Shown here: piece after piece, positions 9,977 to 17,673 of the stretch
How positions within the stretch are numbered: position 1 is the stretch's first letter
Layout: each line of letters opens with the position of its first letter
Translations under genes and position numbers: made by a program
The notes under the pieces: generated by a model
Told to the model about the DNA's origin: nothing
Databases searched by the model: none
The model's input: the letters and a program-made list of their open reading frames with translations, nothing else
NCBI RefSeq assembly: GCF_947501405.1
Contig: NZ_CANMVK010000002.1
Location: 992,001-1,056,000 of the forward strand
Reading direction: 5' to 3'
Length of the DNA: 64,000 nt
Source of the DNA: an uncultured Hoeflea sp.
Lineage (GTDB): Bacteria; Pseudomonadota; Alphaproteobacteria; Rhizobiales; Rhizobiaceae

Positions 9977-11758
9977 ATGTATCGTGCCCCGGTTGATGAA
10001 ATCGCCCATACGCTGAAATCCGTCGCGGGCCTGCGAAAGGCGATCGACGATGGCCGCTTTAATGATTTGGGTGAGGATCTTGTGGATGCGATCCTGACCG
10101 AGGCCGGCCGTTTTGCGTCCGACGAGGTGGCGCCGCTCAATGAGATCGGCGACACCCATGGCGCGGTGCTCAAGGACGGCGCGGTCACCATGCCTCCGGG
10201 CTGGAAGGAGCTTTACCAGAACTGGATCGCCGGCGGCTGGAACGGCCTGACCGGCGACGAGGCCTATGGCGGGCAGGGGCTGCCGATGCTGTTGTCGGTT
10301 GCGGCGCTGGAGATGTGGAATTCCGGCTCGCTCGCCTTCGGCATCGGCCCGACGCTGACCATGGGTGCGGTGGAAGCGCTTGAAAAACACGCCACCGATG
10401 CGCTCAAGGACAAATATCTCGAAAAGCTGGTCACCGGCGAGTGGATGGGGACCATGAACCTGACCGAGCCGCAGGCGGGCTCCGATTTGAATGCGCTCAA
10501 GTCCCGCGCCGAACCGGCGGGGGACGGCACCTACCGCATCTTCGGTCAGAAAATCTTCATTACCTACGGCGAGCACGATTTCACCGACAACATCATTCAC
10601 CTGGTGCTGGCGCGTCTGCCCGATGCCCCGCCCGGAACCCGCGGCATCTCGTTGTTTCTGGTTCCGAAGTTCTTCGTCGGAGACGACGGATCGCTGGGAG
10701 ACCGCAACGATGTGTTCTGCTCGGGCATGGAGCACAAGCTCGGCATTCACGCTTCGCCCACCTGCACCATGATCTACGGCGACGGCAAGTTCGGCGACGA
10801 GCCCGGAGCCGTCGGCTGGCTGATCGGCGAGGAAAACCGGGGTCTGGCCTGCATGTTCACCATGATGAACAATGCCCGGCTGGCCGTTGGCATGCAGGGC
10901 GTGGCGATAGCCGAAACCGCCACGCAAAAAGCCATTGCCTATGCAAAGGACCGCACCCAGGGCCGCGCCCCCCGCCACACCGGCGAGGGCATGAGCCCGA
11001 TCATCGAGCATCCCGATGTCGCACGCATGCTGATGACCATGAAGGCGCTGACCCAGGGCGCACGCGCCATTTCCTATTCCTGCGCCGAGGCGCTCGATAT
11101 GGCGCGTGTCAGCGAGGGCGAGGAGGCCAGGGCCTGGGCCGAACGCGCCGGCCTGATCACCCCGATCGCCAAGGCGTTTTCCACCGATATCGGCCTGGAA
11201 GTGGCCTCGCTCGGTGTGCAGGTGCACGGCGGCATGGGCTTCATCGAGGAGACCGGGGCTGCGCGGTTTTTGCGTGATGCCCGCATTGCCCCGATCTATG
11301 AGGGCACCAACGGCATTCAGGCGATCGATCTGGTGATGCGCAAGCTGCCGCTTTCGGGCGGTACGGCCGTCACGGCGCTGATTGCTGATTTCAAGGCCGA
11401 TTCGGAAGCCGCGCGCGCCTCCAACTCCAAGCAGATGGCCGGTGTCGCCGAAGCGCTCGACCGCGCCATCGCCGACCTCGAAACCGCGACCGAATATCTG
11501 CAATCGGCGGTCTCGGAAGGCCGGCAGACCGACGCGCTGACCGGCGCTACGCCCTATCTCCGGCTGTTCGGGCTGACTGCGACCACCGCCATGCTGGCGC
11601 GCGGCGCGCTTGCCGATCCCGACGCGCCCGAGGCTGCCGCCCGCACTTCGCTTGCCCGCTTCGCCGCTATCAACCTCGCGCCGGAGACCTCCGGTCTGGC
11701 GGCGATCGTCACCACCGGGGCCGCGAGCCTCGACACCGCCGATGCGGCGCTGGCCTGA
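9977..11758 (+). CDS. Acyl-CoA dehydrogenase, long (~600 residue) class
   Basis: FAD enzyme that introduces the alpha-beta double bond into an acyl-CoA, the first step of beta-oxidation. The 593 residues contain the acyl-CoA dehydrogenase core: NLTEPQAGSDLNALKSRA for substrate/FAD contact, GVQVHGGMGFIEE, and the catalytic base E442 in YEGTNGIQAIDL. An extra C-terminal domain of ~120 residues places it with the long class that includes DmdC-like and AidB-like paralogs. The N terminus MYRAPVDEI is typical of that class. The chain length used cannot be read from the sequence. The crotonase gene follows after 17 bp, so the two are probably cotranscribed and catalyse consecutive steps. A GGGAG box precedes the ATG. 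Confidence 0.94.
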   Translation: MYRAPVDEIAHTLKSVAGLRKAIDDGRFNDLGEDLVDAILTEAGRFASDEVAPLNEIGDTHGAVLKDGAVTMPPGWKELYQNWIAGGWNGLTGDEAYGGQGLPMLLSVAALEMWNSGSLAFGIGPTLTMGAVEALEKHATDALKDKYLEKLVTGEWMGTMNLTEPQAGSDLNALKSRAEPAGDGTYRIFGQKIFITYGEHDFTDNIIHLVLARLPDAPPGTRGISLFLVPKFFVGDDGSLGDRNDVFCSGMEHKLGIHASPTCTMIYGDGKFGDEPGAVGWLIGEENRGLACMFTMMNNARLAVGMQGVAIAETATQKAIAYAKDRTQGRAPRHTGEGMSPIIEHPDVARMLMTMKALTQGARAISYSCAEALDMARVSEGEEARAWAERAGLITPIAKAFSTDIGLEVASLGVQVHGGMGFIEETGAARFLRDARIAPIYEGTNGIQAIDLVMRKLPLSGGTAVTALIADFKADSEAARASNSKQMAGVAEALDRAIADLETATEYLQSAVSEGRQTDALTGATPYLRLFGLTATTAMLARGALADPDAPEAAARTSLARFAAINLAPETSGLAAIVTTGAASLDTADAALA

Positions 11759-11775
11759 AATCCGGGGACCCCGAT

Positions 11776-12534
11776 ATGACCGATCACATTCTCATCGAAC
11801 GCGCTGGCGAGGCCGGTGCACTCAACGTCATCCGCTTCAACCGGCCCGACAAGAAAAACGCCATCACCCGCGCCATGTATTCGGCGATGGCCCGGGCGCT
11901 GATCGAGGGCGACCGCGACGAGACTGTGCGCGTGCATGTGCTTTTGGGCACGCCGGGCGCATTTACCTCCGGCAACGACATGCAGGATTTCATGACTGTT
12001 GCCATGGGCGGCTCGATGGGCACCGAAGTGCTCGATTTCCTGGCGGCGCTGGCGACCGCCAAGAAGCCGCTGGTCTCCGGCGTCGATGGTCTGGCGATCG
12101 GGGTCGGCACCACCATTCACATGCATTGCGACCTGACTTTCGCCACACCGGATTCGCGCTTTCACACGCCGTTTGTCGATCTGGCGCTGGTGCCTGAGGC
12201 GGGCTCCAGCCTGCTCGCGCCTGCCTTGATGGGCCACCAGAAGGCGTTTGCGCTGCTGGCCGCCGGCATTCCCTTTTCCGGCGAGGACGCCGAACGCGCC
12301 GGGCTGATCTACAGGCTGGTTCCGGCTGATGAACTTGAACCGGCCGTCTTCGCCGCCGCCGAGCATCTGGCCCAAAAGCCGCCGCAGGCGCTGGCGATCG
12401 CCCGCCGCCTGGTCAAGCCCGATCCCGAACCGGTGATCGCCCGCATGCGCGAGGAGGCCGAACTGTTTGCCGAGCGGCTCAAGAGCGCCGAGGCGCTGGC
12501 AGCCTTTCAGGCTTTCATGGCGCGCAAGAAATAG
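11776..12534 (+). CDS. Enoyl-CoA hydratase/isomerase (crotonase) family protein
   Basis: A 252-residue crotonase-fold enzyme acting on enoyl-CoA, by context the product of the preceding acyl-CoA dehydrogenase. The oxyanion-hole segments are visible at SGNDMQDF (about 65-72) and DGLAIGVGTT (104-113). In the second catalytic region it has LALVPEAGSS with E141 but lacks the first of the two glutamates of classical hydratases. That pattern is closer to delta3,delta2-enoyl-CoA isomerases, so isomerase is as likely as hydratase. The start is 17 bp after the dehydrogenase stop. Confidence 0.9.
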   Translation: MTDHILIERAGEAGALNVIRFNRPDKKNAITRAMYSAMARALIEGDRDETVRVHVLLGTPGAFTSGNDMQDFMTVAMGGSMGTEVLDFLAALATAKKPLVSGVDGLAIGVGTTIHMHCDLTFATPDSRFHTPFVDLALVPEAGSSLLAPALMGHQKAFALLAAGIPFSGEDAERAGLIYRLVPADELEPAVFAAAEHLAQKPPQALAIARRLVKPDPEPVIARMREEAELFAERLKSAEALAAFQAFMARKK

Positions 12535-12651
12535 TCGGGCCCTGACCGTCCTTTCTGGTCCCGGCGGCGTCTACGGGTTAGGCTCGCCGTGAGATTGCGT
12601 TGCGACGGTGACTGCACCGCTCGCTGCGCCAACACCGGAAAGGCAAGCCTC

Positions 12652-14010
12652 ATGTCCCGACTTCGCCCCGTTACACTGGCCTGCGCCTCAATGATCTTAG
12701 CTTCTGTTTCGTCCCCGGCCTTGTCCAACAGCCATGTGGCCGCAGCACCCGAAAACCGCATCGATAGCCAGCGTCACGACGCCCCGGAGCTCTCGGCTTA
12801 CGGCGAACACAAGGTCGGCGTGCGCACGCTGGAGATGGCCAATCCCGGCCAGATCGATATTCTGGCGATTGACCCGGCCGCTGAAAAACCTTCCGAATGG
12901 CCGCGCTATGACCGGCCGCTGACGGTCGAGGTCTGGTATCCGGCCGACAGCGCTGCCGAGGGCGCGACGGAGCTCAAGGCCTATCTGCGCGATGGCAAGA
13001 CCGAGGTCACGCTGACAGGCCGGGCGACGCGCGATGCCGCGCCGGCTGCGGGCGCGCAGGCCTTCCCGCTGGTGATCATTTCCCACGGCTATCCCGGCAA
13101 CCGCTTCCTGCTGTCGCATTTGGCCGAAAATCTCGCCTCAAAGGGCTATGTCGTGGCCTCGATCGACCACACCGATTCCACCTACCGGACCCGTGCGGCC
13201 TTCGGCTCGACGCTGGTCAACCGGCCGCTGGATCAGGCTTTCGTGCTTGGCGAGATCGCCCGGCTCGCAGGCGACGAGACATCGTTTCTGAGTGGCCTTG
13301 CCGATGCCGACACCACAGCCATCATCGGCTATTCGATGGGCGCTTATGGCGCGGTCATCAGCGCCGGCGGCGGCGTTACCGAAACCGCCGTGGGCCATAG
13401 CTGGGGCGGTCCGCATGGTACGCTCGGCGTGCATCTGAGCGGCAGCGACAGCCACAACGCACTTCCCGACCCGCGAGTGAAGACCATCGTCGCCTTCGCG
13501 CCCTGGGGCTATGCGCAAAGCTTCTGGGATGCCGAAACCCTCAAGGGCGTCAAGATCCCGGTGCTGTTCGTCGCCGGCTCGGTGGACGACGTTTCGGGCT
13601 ACGAGACCGGCGTGCGCGCGATCTGGCAGGGCGCATCCAATGTGGAGCGGGCGCTGCTGACCTATGACAACGCCAATCACAACGCGGGCGCGCCGATGCC
13701 CGCGCCAGCCGAGGCCGACACAATTGACGACGATCTCGGCTTCAATCTGGCCGAGCACTACAATGACGCGGTCTGGGATTCGGTGCGCATGAACAACATC
13801 GCCCAGCATTTCGTCACCGCCTGGCTGGGACTGCACCTCAAGGGCGACGAGACCATGGCCGCTTTTCTCGACCTGGCACCCAACGCCAATGACGGCGTCT
13901 GGTCCAGGGAGGAAGACGGCACGTCAAAGCCCGACCACAGCCACTGGGCGGGCTTCCAGAACCGCACCGCCAAGGGTCTGCGCTACGAAGTGCTGAAAGC
14001 CGGCGAATAG
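12652..14010 (+). CDS. Exported alpha/beta hydrolase, PAF-acetylhydrolase/dienelactone-hydrolase-like
   Basis: A 452-residue predicted periplasmic hydrolase. From the ATG at 1 bp after the CAT-like leader at 12651 the protein opens with a signal peptide (SRLRPVTLACASMILAS then a small-residue cleavage zone near 25-32). The fold is shown by the oxyanion turn SHGYPGNR (144-151), nucleophile elbow GYSMGAYG with S228, and a late NHNAGAP segment that may give the catalytic His. Similar bacterial proteins are described as platelet-activating-factor acetylhydrolase-like or dienelactone hydrolases; the substrate is unknown. The open frame extends to 12589, but the signal peptide favours 12652. Spaced 117 bp from the crotonase, it may be its own unit. 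A terminator follows. Confidence 0.85.
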   Translation: MSRLRPVTLACASMILASVSSPALSNSHVAAAPENRIDSQRHDAPELSAYGEHKVGVRTLEMANPGQIDILAIDPAAEKPSEWPRYDRPLTVEVWYPADSAAEGATELKAYLRDGKTEVTLTGRATRDAAPAAGAQAFPLVIISHGYPGNRFLLSHLAENLASKGYVVASIDHTDSTYRTRAAFGSTLVNRPLDQAFVLGEIARLAGDETSFLSGLADADTTAIIGYSMGAYGAVISAGGGVTETAVGHSWGGPHGTLGVHLSGSDSHNALPDPRVKTIVAFAPWGYAQSFWDAETLKGVKIPVLFVAGSVDDVSGYETGVRAIWQGASNVERALLTYDNANHNAGAPMPAPAEADTIDDDLGFNLAEHYNDAVWDSVRMNNIAQHFVTAWLGLHLKGDETMAAFLDLAPNANDGVWSREEDGTSKPDHSHWAGFQNRTAKGLRYEVLKAGE

Positions 14011-14036
14011 GCTTCGAAGTTGGCACTATACAATGG

Positions 14037-14061
14037 GGCGCAGCAGATGCGCCGCGTTTTT
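14037..14061 (+). terminator. Rho-independent terminator of the exported hydrolase gene
   Basis: A perfect 6-bp stem (GGCGCA / TGCGCC) with a 5-base loop, followed three bases later by TTTTT. It begins 26 bp after the hydrolase stop codon. Confidence 0.6.
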
Positions 14062-14186
14062 CGTTTGGCGGAGAACAATCCGGTGGCCACCTCGTCAGTT
14101 GCGCTCCGCGGCTCCCGTTTGCCATCCCCAACGGTCTCAGCCCGTCGTCCCCGGCTCCCCCATCTTGTCGTTATCGGTGCCCCGTC

Positions 14187-14393
14187 CTTCGTCATCCTCG
14201 GTCCTCTCGTTTCGTCATCCTCGGGTCTCTCGTTTCGTCATCCTCGGCTCTCTCATTTCGTCATCCTCGGCTCTCTCGTTTCGTCATCCTCGGCTCTCTC
14301 GTTTCGTCATCCTCGGCTCTCTCATTTCGTCATCCTCGGCTCTCTCGTTTCGTCATCCTCGGCTCTCTCATTTCGTCATCCTCGGCTCTCTCA
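14187..14393. repeat. 23-bp tandem array, nine units
   Basis: Nine head-to-tail units of 23 bp, with starts at 14187, 14210, 14233, 14256, 14279, 14302, 14325, 14348 and 14371. The core is TTTCGTCATCCTCGG followed by CTCTCTCR, with only a few differences (units 1 and 2 diverge slightly). Immediately downstream, the left end of the palindromic element at 14394 has the same core, in phase as the tenth unit. So the array looks like an amplification of that element's terminal repeat. There are no unique spacers, so it is not a CRISPR. Confidence 0.9.
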
Positions 14394-14501
14394 TTTCGTC
14401 ATCCTCGGGCTTGACCCGAGGATCCATTCCGCGACCGTTCCAAACGCGATCAAGGTGGCATTACGCAGTGGATCCTCGCCTCAAGGGCGAGGATGACGAA
14501 A
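14394..14501. repeat. Palindromic repeat element, 108 bp, with 14-bp terminal inverted repeats
   Basis: Bounded by perfect 14-bp inverted repeats, TTTCGTCATCCTCG at 14394-14407 and its complement at 14488-14501. Just inside each end lies a second short hairpin (CTCGGGCTTGACCCGAG on the left, CCTCGCCTCAAGGGCGAGG on the right). This is the layout of REP/MITE-like elements common between genes in Rhizobiales. It codes for nothing. Confidence 0.8.
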
Positions 14502-14519
14502 GATGGGGGCTGCGCGAAC

Positions 14520-14690
14520 TTTCTTCTCCGGTCTCCCTCCTTGTGGCGGGGTCTGAAAGACGGGCGAGACCCGTGGCTCGCCCTCAGTCACAAAGTGACA
14601 GAGGGAGGTAAAGCACCGCATTCGGTGTTCGGCGCTCCACCCCCCTCTGTCGGCTACGCCGACATCTCCCCCGCAAAAGGGGGAGATTAG
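14520..14690. repeat. Mosaic of intergenic hairpins (RIME-like)
   Basis: A run of short inverted repeats: outer arms CTCCCTC (14533-14539) and GAGGGAG (14601-14607); inside them GGGCGAG/CTCGCCC (14562-14568 and 14577-14583); then GTCGGC/GCCGAC (14649-14663); and ATCTCCCCC/GGGGGAGAT (14664-14687). It is typical of mosaic intergenic repeats in rhizobial genomes. The last hairpin has no T tract and is a poor terminator. Confidence 0.65.
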
Positions 14691-14838
14691 GTGCACTGGT
14701 CTCACTTCGGTTGCCCTGCCACTTGCCCTGCAGGCACCACCCCGCAATAATCGCGGGCGTCCATCACCCTGACCGGACCTCTCCCGCAAGGCCGAACCAC
14801 ACCACCGCGCCACCCGCCGTCACTTTGGAGACCCAGCC

Positions 14839-15102
14839 ATGGCCGCATCCCCCGCCAATTCCAAGCCAGGGCCCAAGCGCCTGCCGCTGCCCGTCCGCCG
14901 TCAGGTCGCCCTGACCGAGGCCGCCCACGACCGGCTGCGCGAGCTCAACGCGCGCTGGAAGCTCTCCAACAACTATCTGCTGGTGGTGCTTCTCGAAAAC
15001 CTCGATGCAATTGCCGACCCCGACAAGCTCGACCAGGCCTTCGAACACTTCATCACCGAATATGGTGCACCGGAAGGCGGAATGGGCAAACCGGCTCCCT
15101 GA
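14839..15102 (+). CDS. Small conserved-looking hypothetical protein (87 residues)
   Basis: I do not recognise a family. The start at 14839 has a TTGGAGA box nine bases upstream. The N terminus is basic and proline-rich (KPGPKRLPLPVRRQVALTEA). A helical middle (AAHDRLRELNARWKLSNNYL) runs into an acidic helix (LDAIADPDKLDQAFEHFI). The order basic strand, helix, N-x-Y-L-L helix recalls short ribbon-helix-helix DNA-binding proteins, but I would not assign that. It sits alone between the two repeat arrays, with codon use like its neighbours, so it is probably a real gene. Confidence 0.6.
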   Translation: MAASPANSKPGPKRLPLPVRRQVALTEAAHDRLRELNARWKLSNNYLLVVLLENLDAIADPDKLDQAFEHFITEYGAPEGGMGKPAP

Positions 15103-15247
15103 CCGGGAGCGCGCCTAGCGCCAGCGATCCCATCGATCGATCGCAGCACTTGTGACCCGCCCGGCTTGCGGAACTGGGGCTGACTCAAGCAATTGGGCGA
15201 GCCGCTTGGCTTGCAAAAGCGCTGCCTCGTTCTTGCCGGAACCCTCA

Positions 15248-15410
15248 TCTCATCAACCTCGCGCCTCTCGATTTCCTCAACCTCGCACCTCCCAATCTCC
15301 TCATCCTCGGCCCCACTGTTTCGTCCTCCTCGGGCTCACCGTTTCGTCCTCCTCGGGCTCACCGTTTCGTCATCATCGGCCCAACCGTTTCGTCATCCTC
15401 GGCCTCACCA
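15248..15410. repeat. Second 23-bp tandem array, about seven units, degenerating upstream
   Basis: Units start at about 15248, 15272, 15296, 15319, 15342, 15365 and 15388, spaced 24, 24, 23, 23, 23, 23 bp, and run in phase into the palindromic element at 15411. The core is TTTCGTCMTCMTCGG; the tail (CTCACCG) differs from the first array (CTCTCTCR). The farther a unit is from the element, the more it diverges, which suggests stepwise growth away from the element end. Confidence 0.85.
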
Positions 15411-15550
15411 TTTCGTCATCCTCGGGCTTGACCCGAGGATCCACACCGTGACCCTCCGGATCTGACTGCTGGCTGATACATCCCGGAATGGACCCTCGGA
15501 GGCAACGACGTCGCTTCGCTTGTCTGACCCGGTGGCCGAGGATGACGAAG
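15411..15550. repeat. Second palindromic repeat element, 140 bp
   Basis: Left end TTTCGTCATCCTCGG with the same CTTGACCCGAGGATCCA continuation as the element at 14394. The right end at 15537-15549 is the complement of the left end over 13 bases. The interior differs from the first element, so these are two members of one family rather than a recent duplication of the whole region. Confidence 0.8.
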
Positions 15551-15679
15551 CGGAGGCGGCACAGTTGCCCTGGCCGCGCCATCTGCGGACGGTGCGGTCG
15601 CAAACCGGTTGCACCCGCGCTTGCCCTGCACGCGGGCCCTTGCCATAGTCAGGTTCCCGCCCCGCACCCGGATACCCGC

Positions 15680-17518
15680 ATGGCAGAACCGCCCAAACGT
15701 CCCTCCCGCCGCAAGCCGAAAGCAGAACCGGATTTCTCCCCATTCGAGGACTGGCTGATCGACGGCCCGGCAGGCGAGTGGCCGGAACCATGGCAAACGG
15801 ATGAGGAACTCTCGCCAGAGCAGAAGCAGATTGTCGCCGCCAATGCAGCGTTGCTGCTGGACCGTCAGGCCTGGTTCGAGAAAGCGGCGGCGTTCGAGGC
15901 GGCCATCGAGGCACTCGCCGATGAGGCTCAGCAAAGGGAAGCAAGGGCGAACCACCACACCCACTTCGACCGACATATGTTCGCCGATGGCCCCAAGAAT
16001 TTCTTAAACCTGCCGTTCCCCTGCGCTGTCTCGTTCTCCGGGGCGAGCTTCGGAGAGGGCGATGTCTTGTTCAACAGGGTGAGCTTCGGAGAGGGCGATG
16101 TCTCATTCGACGAGGCCAGTTTCGGAGAGGGCATTGTCTCGTTCTCCGAGGCGAGCTTTGGAGAGGGCGCTGTCTTGTTCTCCGGGGCGAGCTTCGGAAA
16201 GGGCACTGTCTTGTTCTCCGAGGCGAGCTTTGGAGAGGGCGATGTCTCGTTCTACGGGGCGAGCTTTGGAGAGGGCGCTGTCCTTTTCTCCGGAGCGAGC
16301 TTCGGAGAGGGCGATGTCTCATTCGACGAGGCCAGTTTCGGAGAGGGCGCTGTCTCGTTCGACGGGGCGAGCTTCGGAGACGGCGCTGTCTCGTTCGACG
16401 GGGCGAGTTTCGGAGACGGCACTGTCTCATTCGACGAGGCGAGCTTCGGAGACGGCACTGTCCGGTTCGACGAGGCGAGATTCGGAAAGGGCACAGTCTC
16501 GTTCGCCGGGACTACGTTCGGAGAGGGCGATGTCCGGTTCGACGGGGCGAGCTTCGGAGAGGGCGATGTCTCGTTCAATGGGGCGAGCTTCGGAAACGGC
16601 GATGTCTCGTTCTTTAGGACGCGCTTTGGTGACGGTGATGTCTTGTTCGACAGGGCGCACTTCAAAGACGGCAACGTCTTTTTTGACGAAGTCGATTTCC
16701 GACTAGGGACTATCTTTGCTTCAGACATGGTCGTTGCAGGCAGTCTTTATGTCAGGTCACAATTTCAGATGAAGGTCTTTTTCCGTCGCCTTGACGTCAA
16801 AGGCACCGCCAGCTTTTCCGGCAGCGGCTTCGCCGAGGTTCCGGATTTCTGCGACGCCAAGTTCGACCGACCGCCGGAGGTGGCGGGCATGGAGGTGCCG
16901 CGACCGCGGCTTGGCCATGGCGGCGATCGCGGCAAGCTTTCGCCTCTCTCCCGCGCCCTGTTTTCCACCGCGCTCGATCCCGATGACGTCGCCAAATACC
17001 GCAAGCTCAAGGCCATGGCGCTGGCGGCCAATGATCACGAGAAGGACGGGGAGTTCTTTGCCGGTGAAATGCTGGCCAAGCGCGGTGTCGAGACCACGAG
17101 CTTTGCTGGGCTGCTGTTCAACACCTTCTACTGGAAGCTCTCCGATTTCGGCCAGAGTTTCACGCTGCCGCTCAAATGGATGGGCGGCCTCATCCTGGTC
17201 TTCGCCGCGATCAATGTGGCGGTCGTGCAGATTGGCGCTCCGTCAACGCTCGCCACCATCCCGTCGCGCTTTGAGGCGATCGTGTTTTCCGTCGTTCTGT
17301 CGCTCAAGAACGCTGTCCCGCTGCTCGGATCGCTGTTCCGGTTCGCATCGGCTCCGGACGAGCACAAGGGCTGGTTCCAGACCTACTACGACACCCTGAA
17401 ACAGCATACAGCCACAGTCGACTGGTTGATCGGCCTCGGCGTCGCCCAGAGCATCCTCGGCGGTGTACTCCTGTTCCTGTTTCTGCTGGCGCTGCGCAAC
17501 AAGTTCCGGCTGAAGTGA
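15680..17518 (+). CDS. Repeat-helix (pentapeptide-like) membrane protein
   Basis: A 612-residue protein in three parts. Residues 1-122 are soluble and basic, then acidic. Residues 123-338 are eighteen exact-length 12-residue units of the form SFGEGDVSFDEA, with a degenerate nineteenth. The F-x-x-A-x-F spacing is that of pentapeptide repeats folding as a right-handed beta-helix. Residues ~415-480 hold a charged linker (DDVAKYRKLKAMALAANDHE, then EFFAGEMLAKR) that in my memory often joins pentapeptide repeats to membrane domains. The last ~115 residues have three hydrophobic segments (about 497-520, 530-555, 580-606) resembling a small channel-like domain. I chose the ATG at 15680 because upstream codons overlap the repeat element. 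Function unknown. Confidence 0.8.
   Translation: MAEPPKRPSRRKPKAEPDFSPFEDWLIDGPAGEWPEPWQTDEELSPEQKQIVAANAALLLDRQAWFEKAAAFEAAIEALADEAQQREARANHHTHFDRHMFADGPKNFLNLPFPCAVSFSGASFGEGDVLFNRVSFGEGDVSFDEASFGEGIVSFSEASFGEGAVLFSGASFGKGTVLFSEASFGEGDVSFYGASFGEGAVLFSGASFGEGDVSFDEASFGEGAVSFDGASFGDGAVSFDGASFGDGTVSFDEASFGDGTVRFDEARFGKGTVSFAGTTFGEGDVRFDGASFGEGDVSFNGASFGNGDVSFFRTRFGDGDVLFDRAHFKDGNVFFDEVDFRLGTIFASDMVVAGSLYVRSQFQMKVFFRRLDVKGTASFSGSGFAEVPDFCDAKFDRPPEVAGMEVPRPRLGHGGDRGKLSPLSRALFSTALDPDDVAKYRKLKAMALAANDHEKDGEFFAGEMLAKRGVETTSFAGLLFNTFYWKLSDFGQSFTLPLKWMGGLILVFAAINVAVVQIGAPSTLATIPSRFEAIVFSVVLSLKNAVPLLGSLFRFASAPDEHKGWFQTYYDTLKQHTATVDWLIGLGVAQSILGGVLLFLFLLALRNKFRLK
16046..16693 (+). repeat. 36-bp coding tandem repeat, 18 units
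   Basis: Within the repeat-helix gene, eighteen in-frame 36-bp units (core TTCGGAGAGGGCGATGTCTC) code the 12-residue protein repeat. Units are very similar at the DNA level, including synonymous sites, which points to recent expansion or ongoing homogenisation. The period is stop-free in several frames, so spurious open frames appear on both strands here. Confidence 0.9.
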
Positions 17519-17536
17519 GAAAAGGGAAAGCGCTCC

Positions 17537-17665
17537 AACCTCCCCTCAAGGGGGAGGTTGGGAGAGCACCGCGCGCCGCCCGGTCCGCCCCCTCACCAAG
17601 CGCGTCCAGGCATCCGGCTGCGCCGCATGCGGACTTGCTATCCTCTCCCCGTAGGGGCGAGGAGG
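17537..17665. repeat. Paired hairpins downstream of the repeat-helix gene
   Basis: The first hairpin has 9-bp arms AACCTCCCC/GGGGAGGTT (17537-17545 and 17551-17559). The second is near 17640-17662 (TCCTCTCCCC then GGGGCGAGGA). Together they resemble common rhizobial mosaic intergenic repeats. The first could help end transcription of either convergent gene, but there is no T tract. Confidence 0.5.
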
Positions 17666-17673
17666 GCTGGCTC

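Larger units (their letters stand above)
15103..15679. other. 577-bp intergenic region dominated by repeats
   Basis: The first ~145 bp show nothing recognisable. The 23-bp array (15248-15410) and palindromic element (15411-15550) follow. The last 130 bp lead into the repeat-helix membrane protein gene. They are GC-rich with no clear sigma-70 promoter and no strong Shine-Dalgarno. Confidence 0.6.

Noticed and set aside
9839-11503. 554-residue open frame on the minus strand
   Set aside because: Antisense to the acyl-CoA dehydrogenase and without recognisable motifs.
14187-14393. Possible CRISPR array
   Set aside because: The 23-bp units are contiguous and carry no unique spacers, and there are no cas genes; it is a tandem repeat.
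14020-14611. Two overlapping reading frames of 158 and 192 codons in the first array
   Set aside because: They are made of the 23-bp repeat and palindromic elements (serine-rich HPRLSHFVILGSL strings), not of a gene.
15928-16728. Several long open frames on both strands and in other frames across the repeat gene
   Set aside because: The 36-bp period has no stop in several frames, so they arise automatically from the repeat. The translations are basic low-complexity strings without family features; only the 15680-17518 frame has flanking domains.
14037-17665. Mobile island or insertion sequence around the repeats
   Set aside because: There is no transposase, integrase or tRNA attachment site, and the coding genes have base composition like their neighbours. 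Repeats of this kind are common between core genes.
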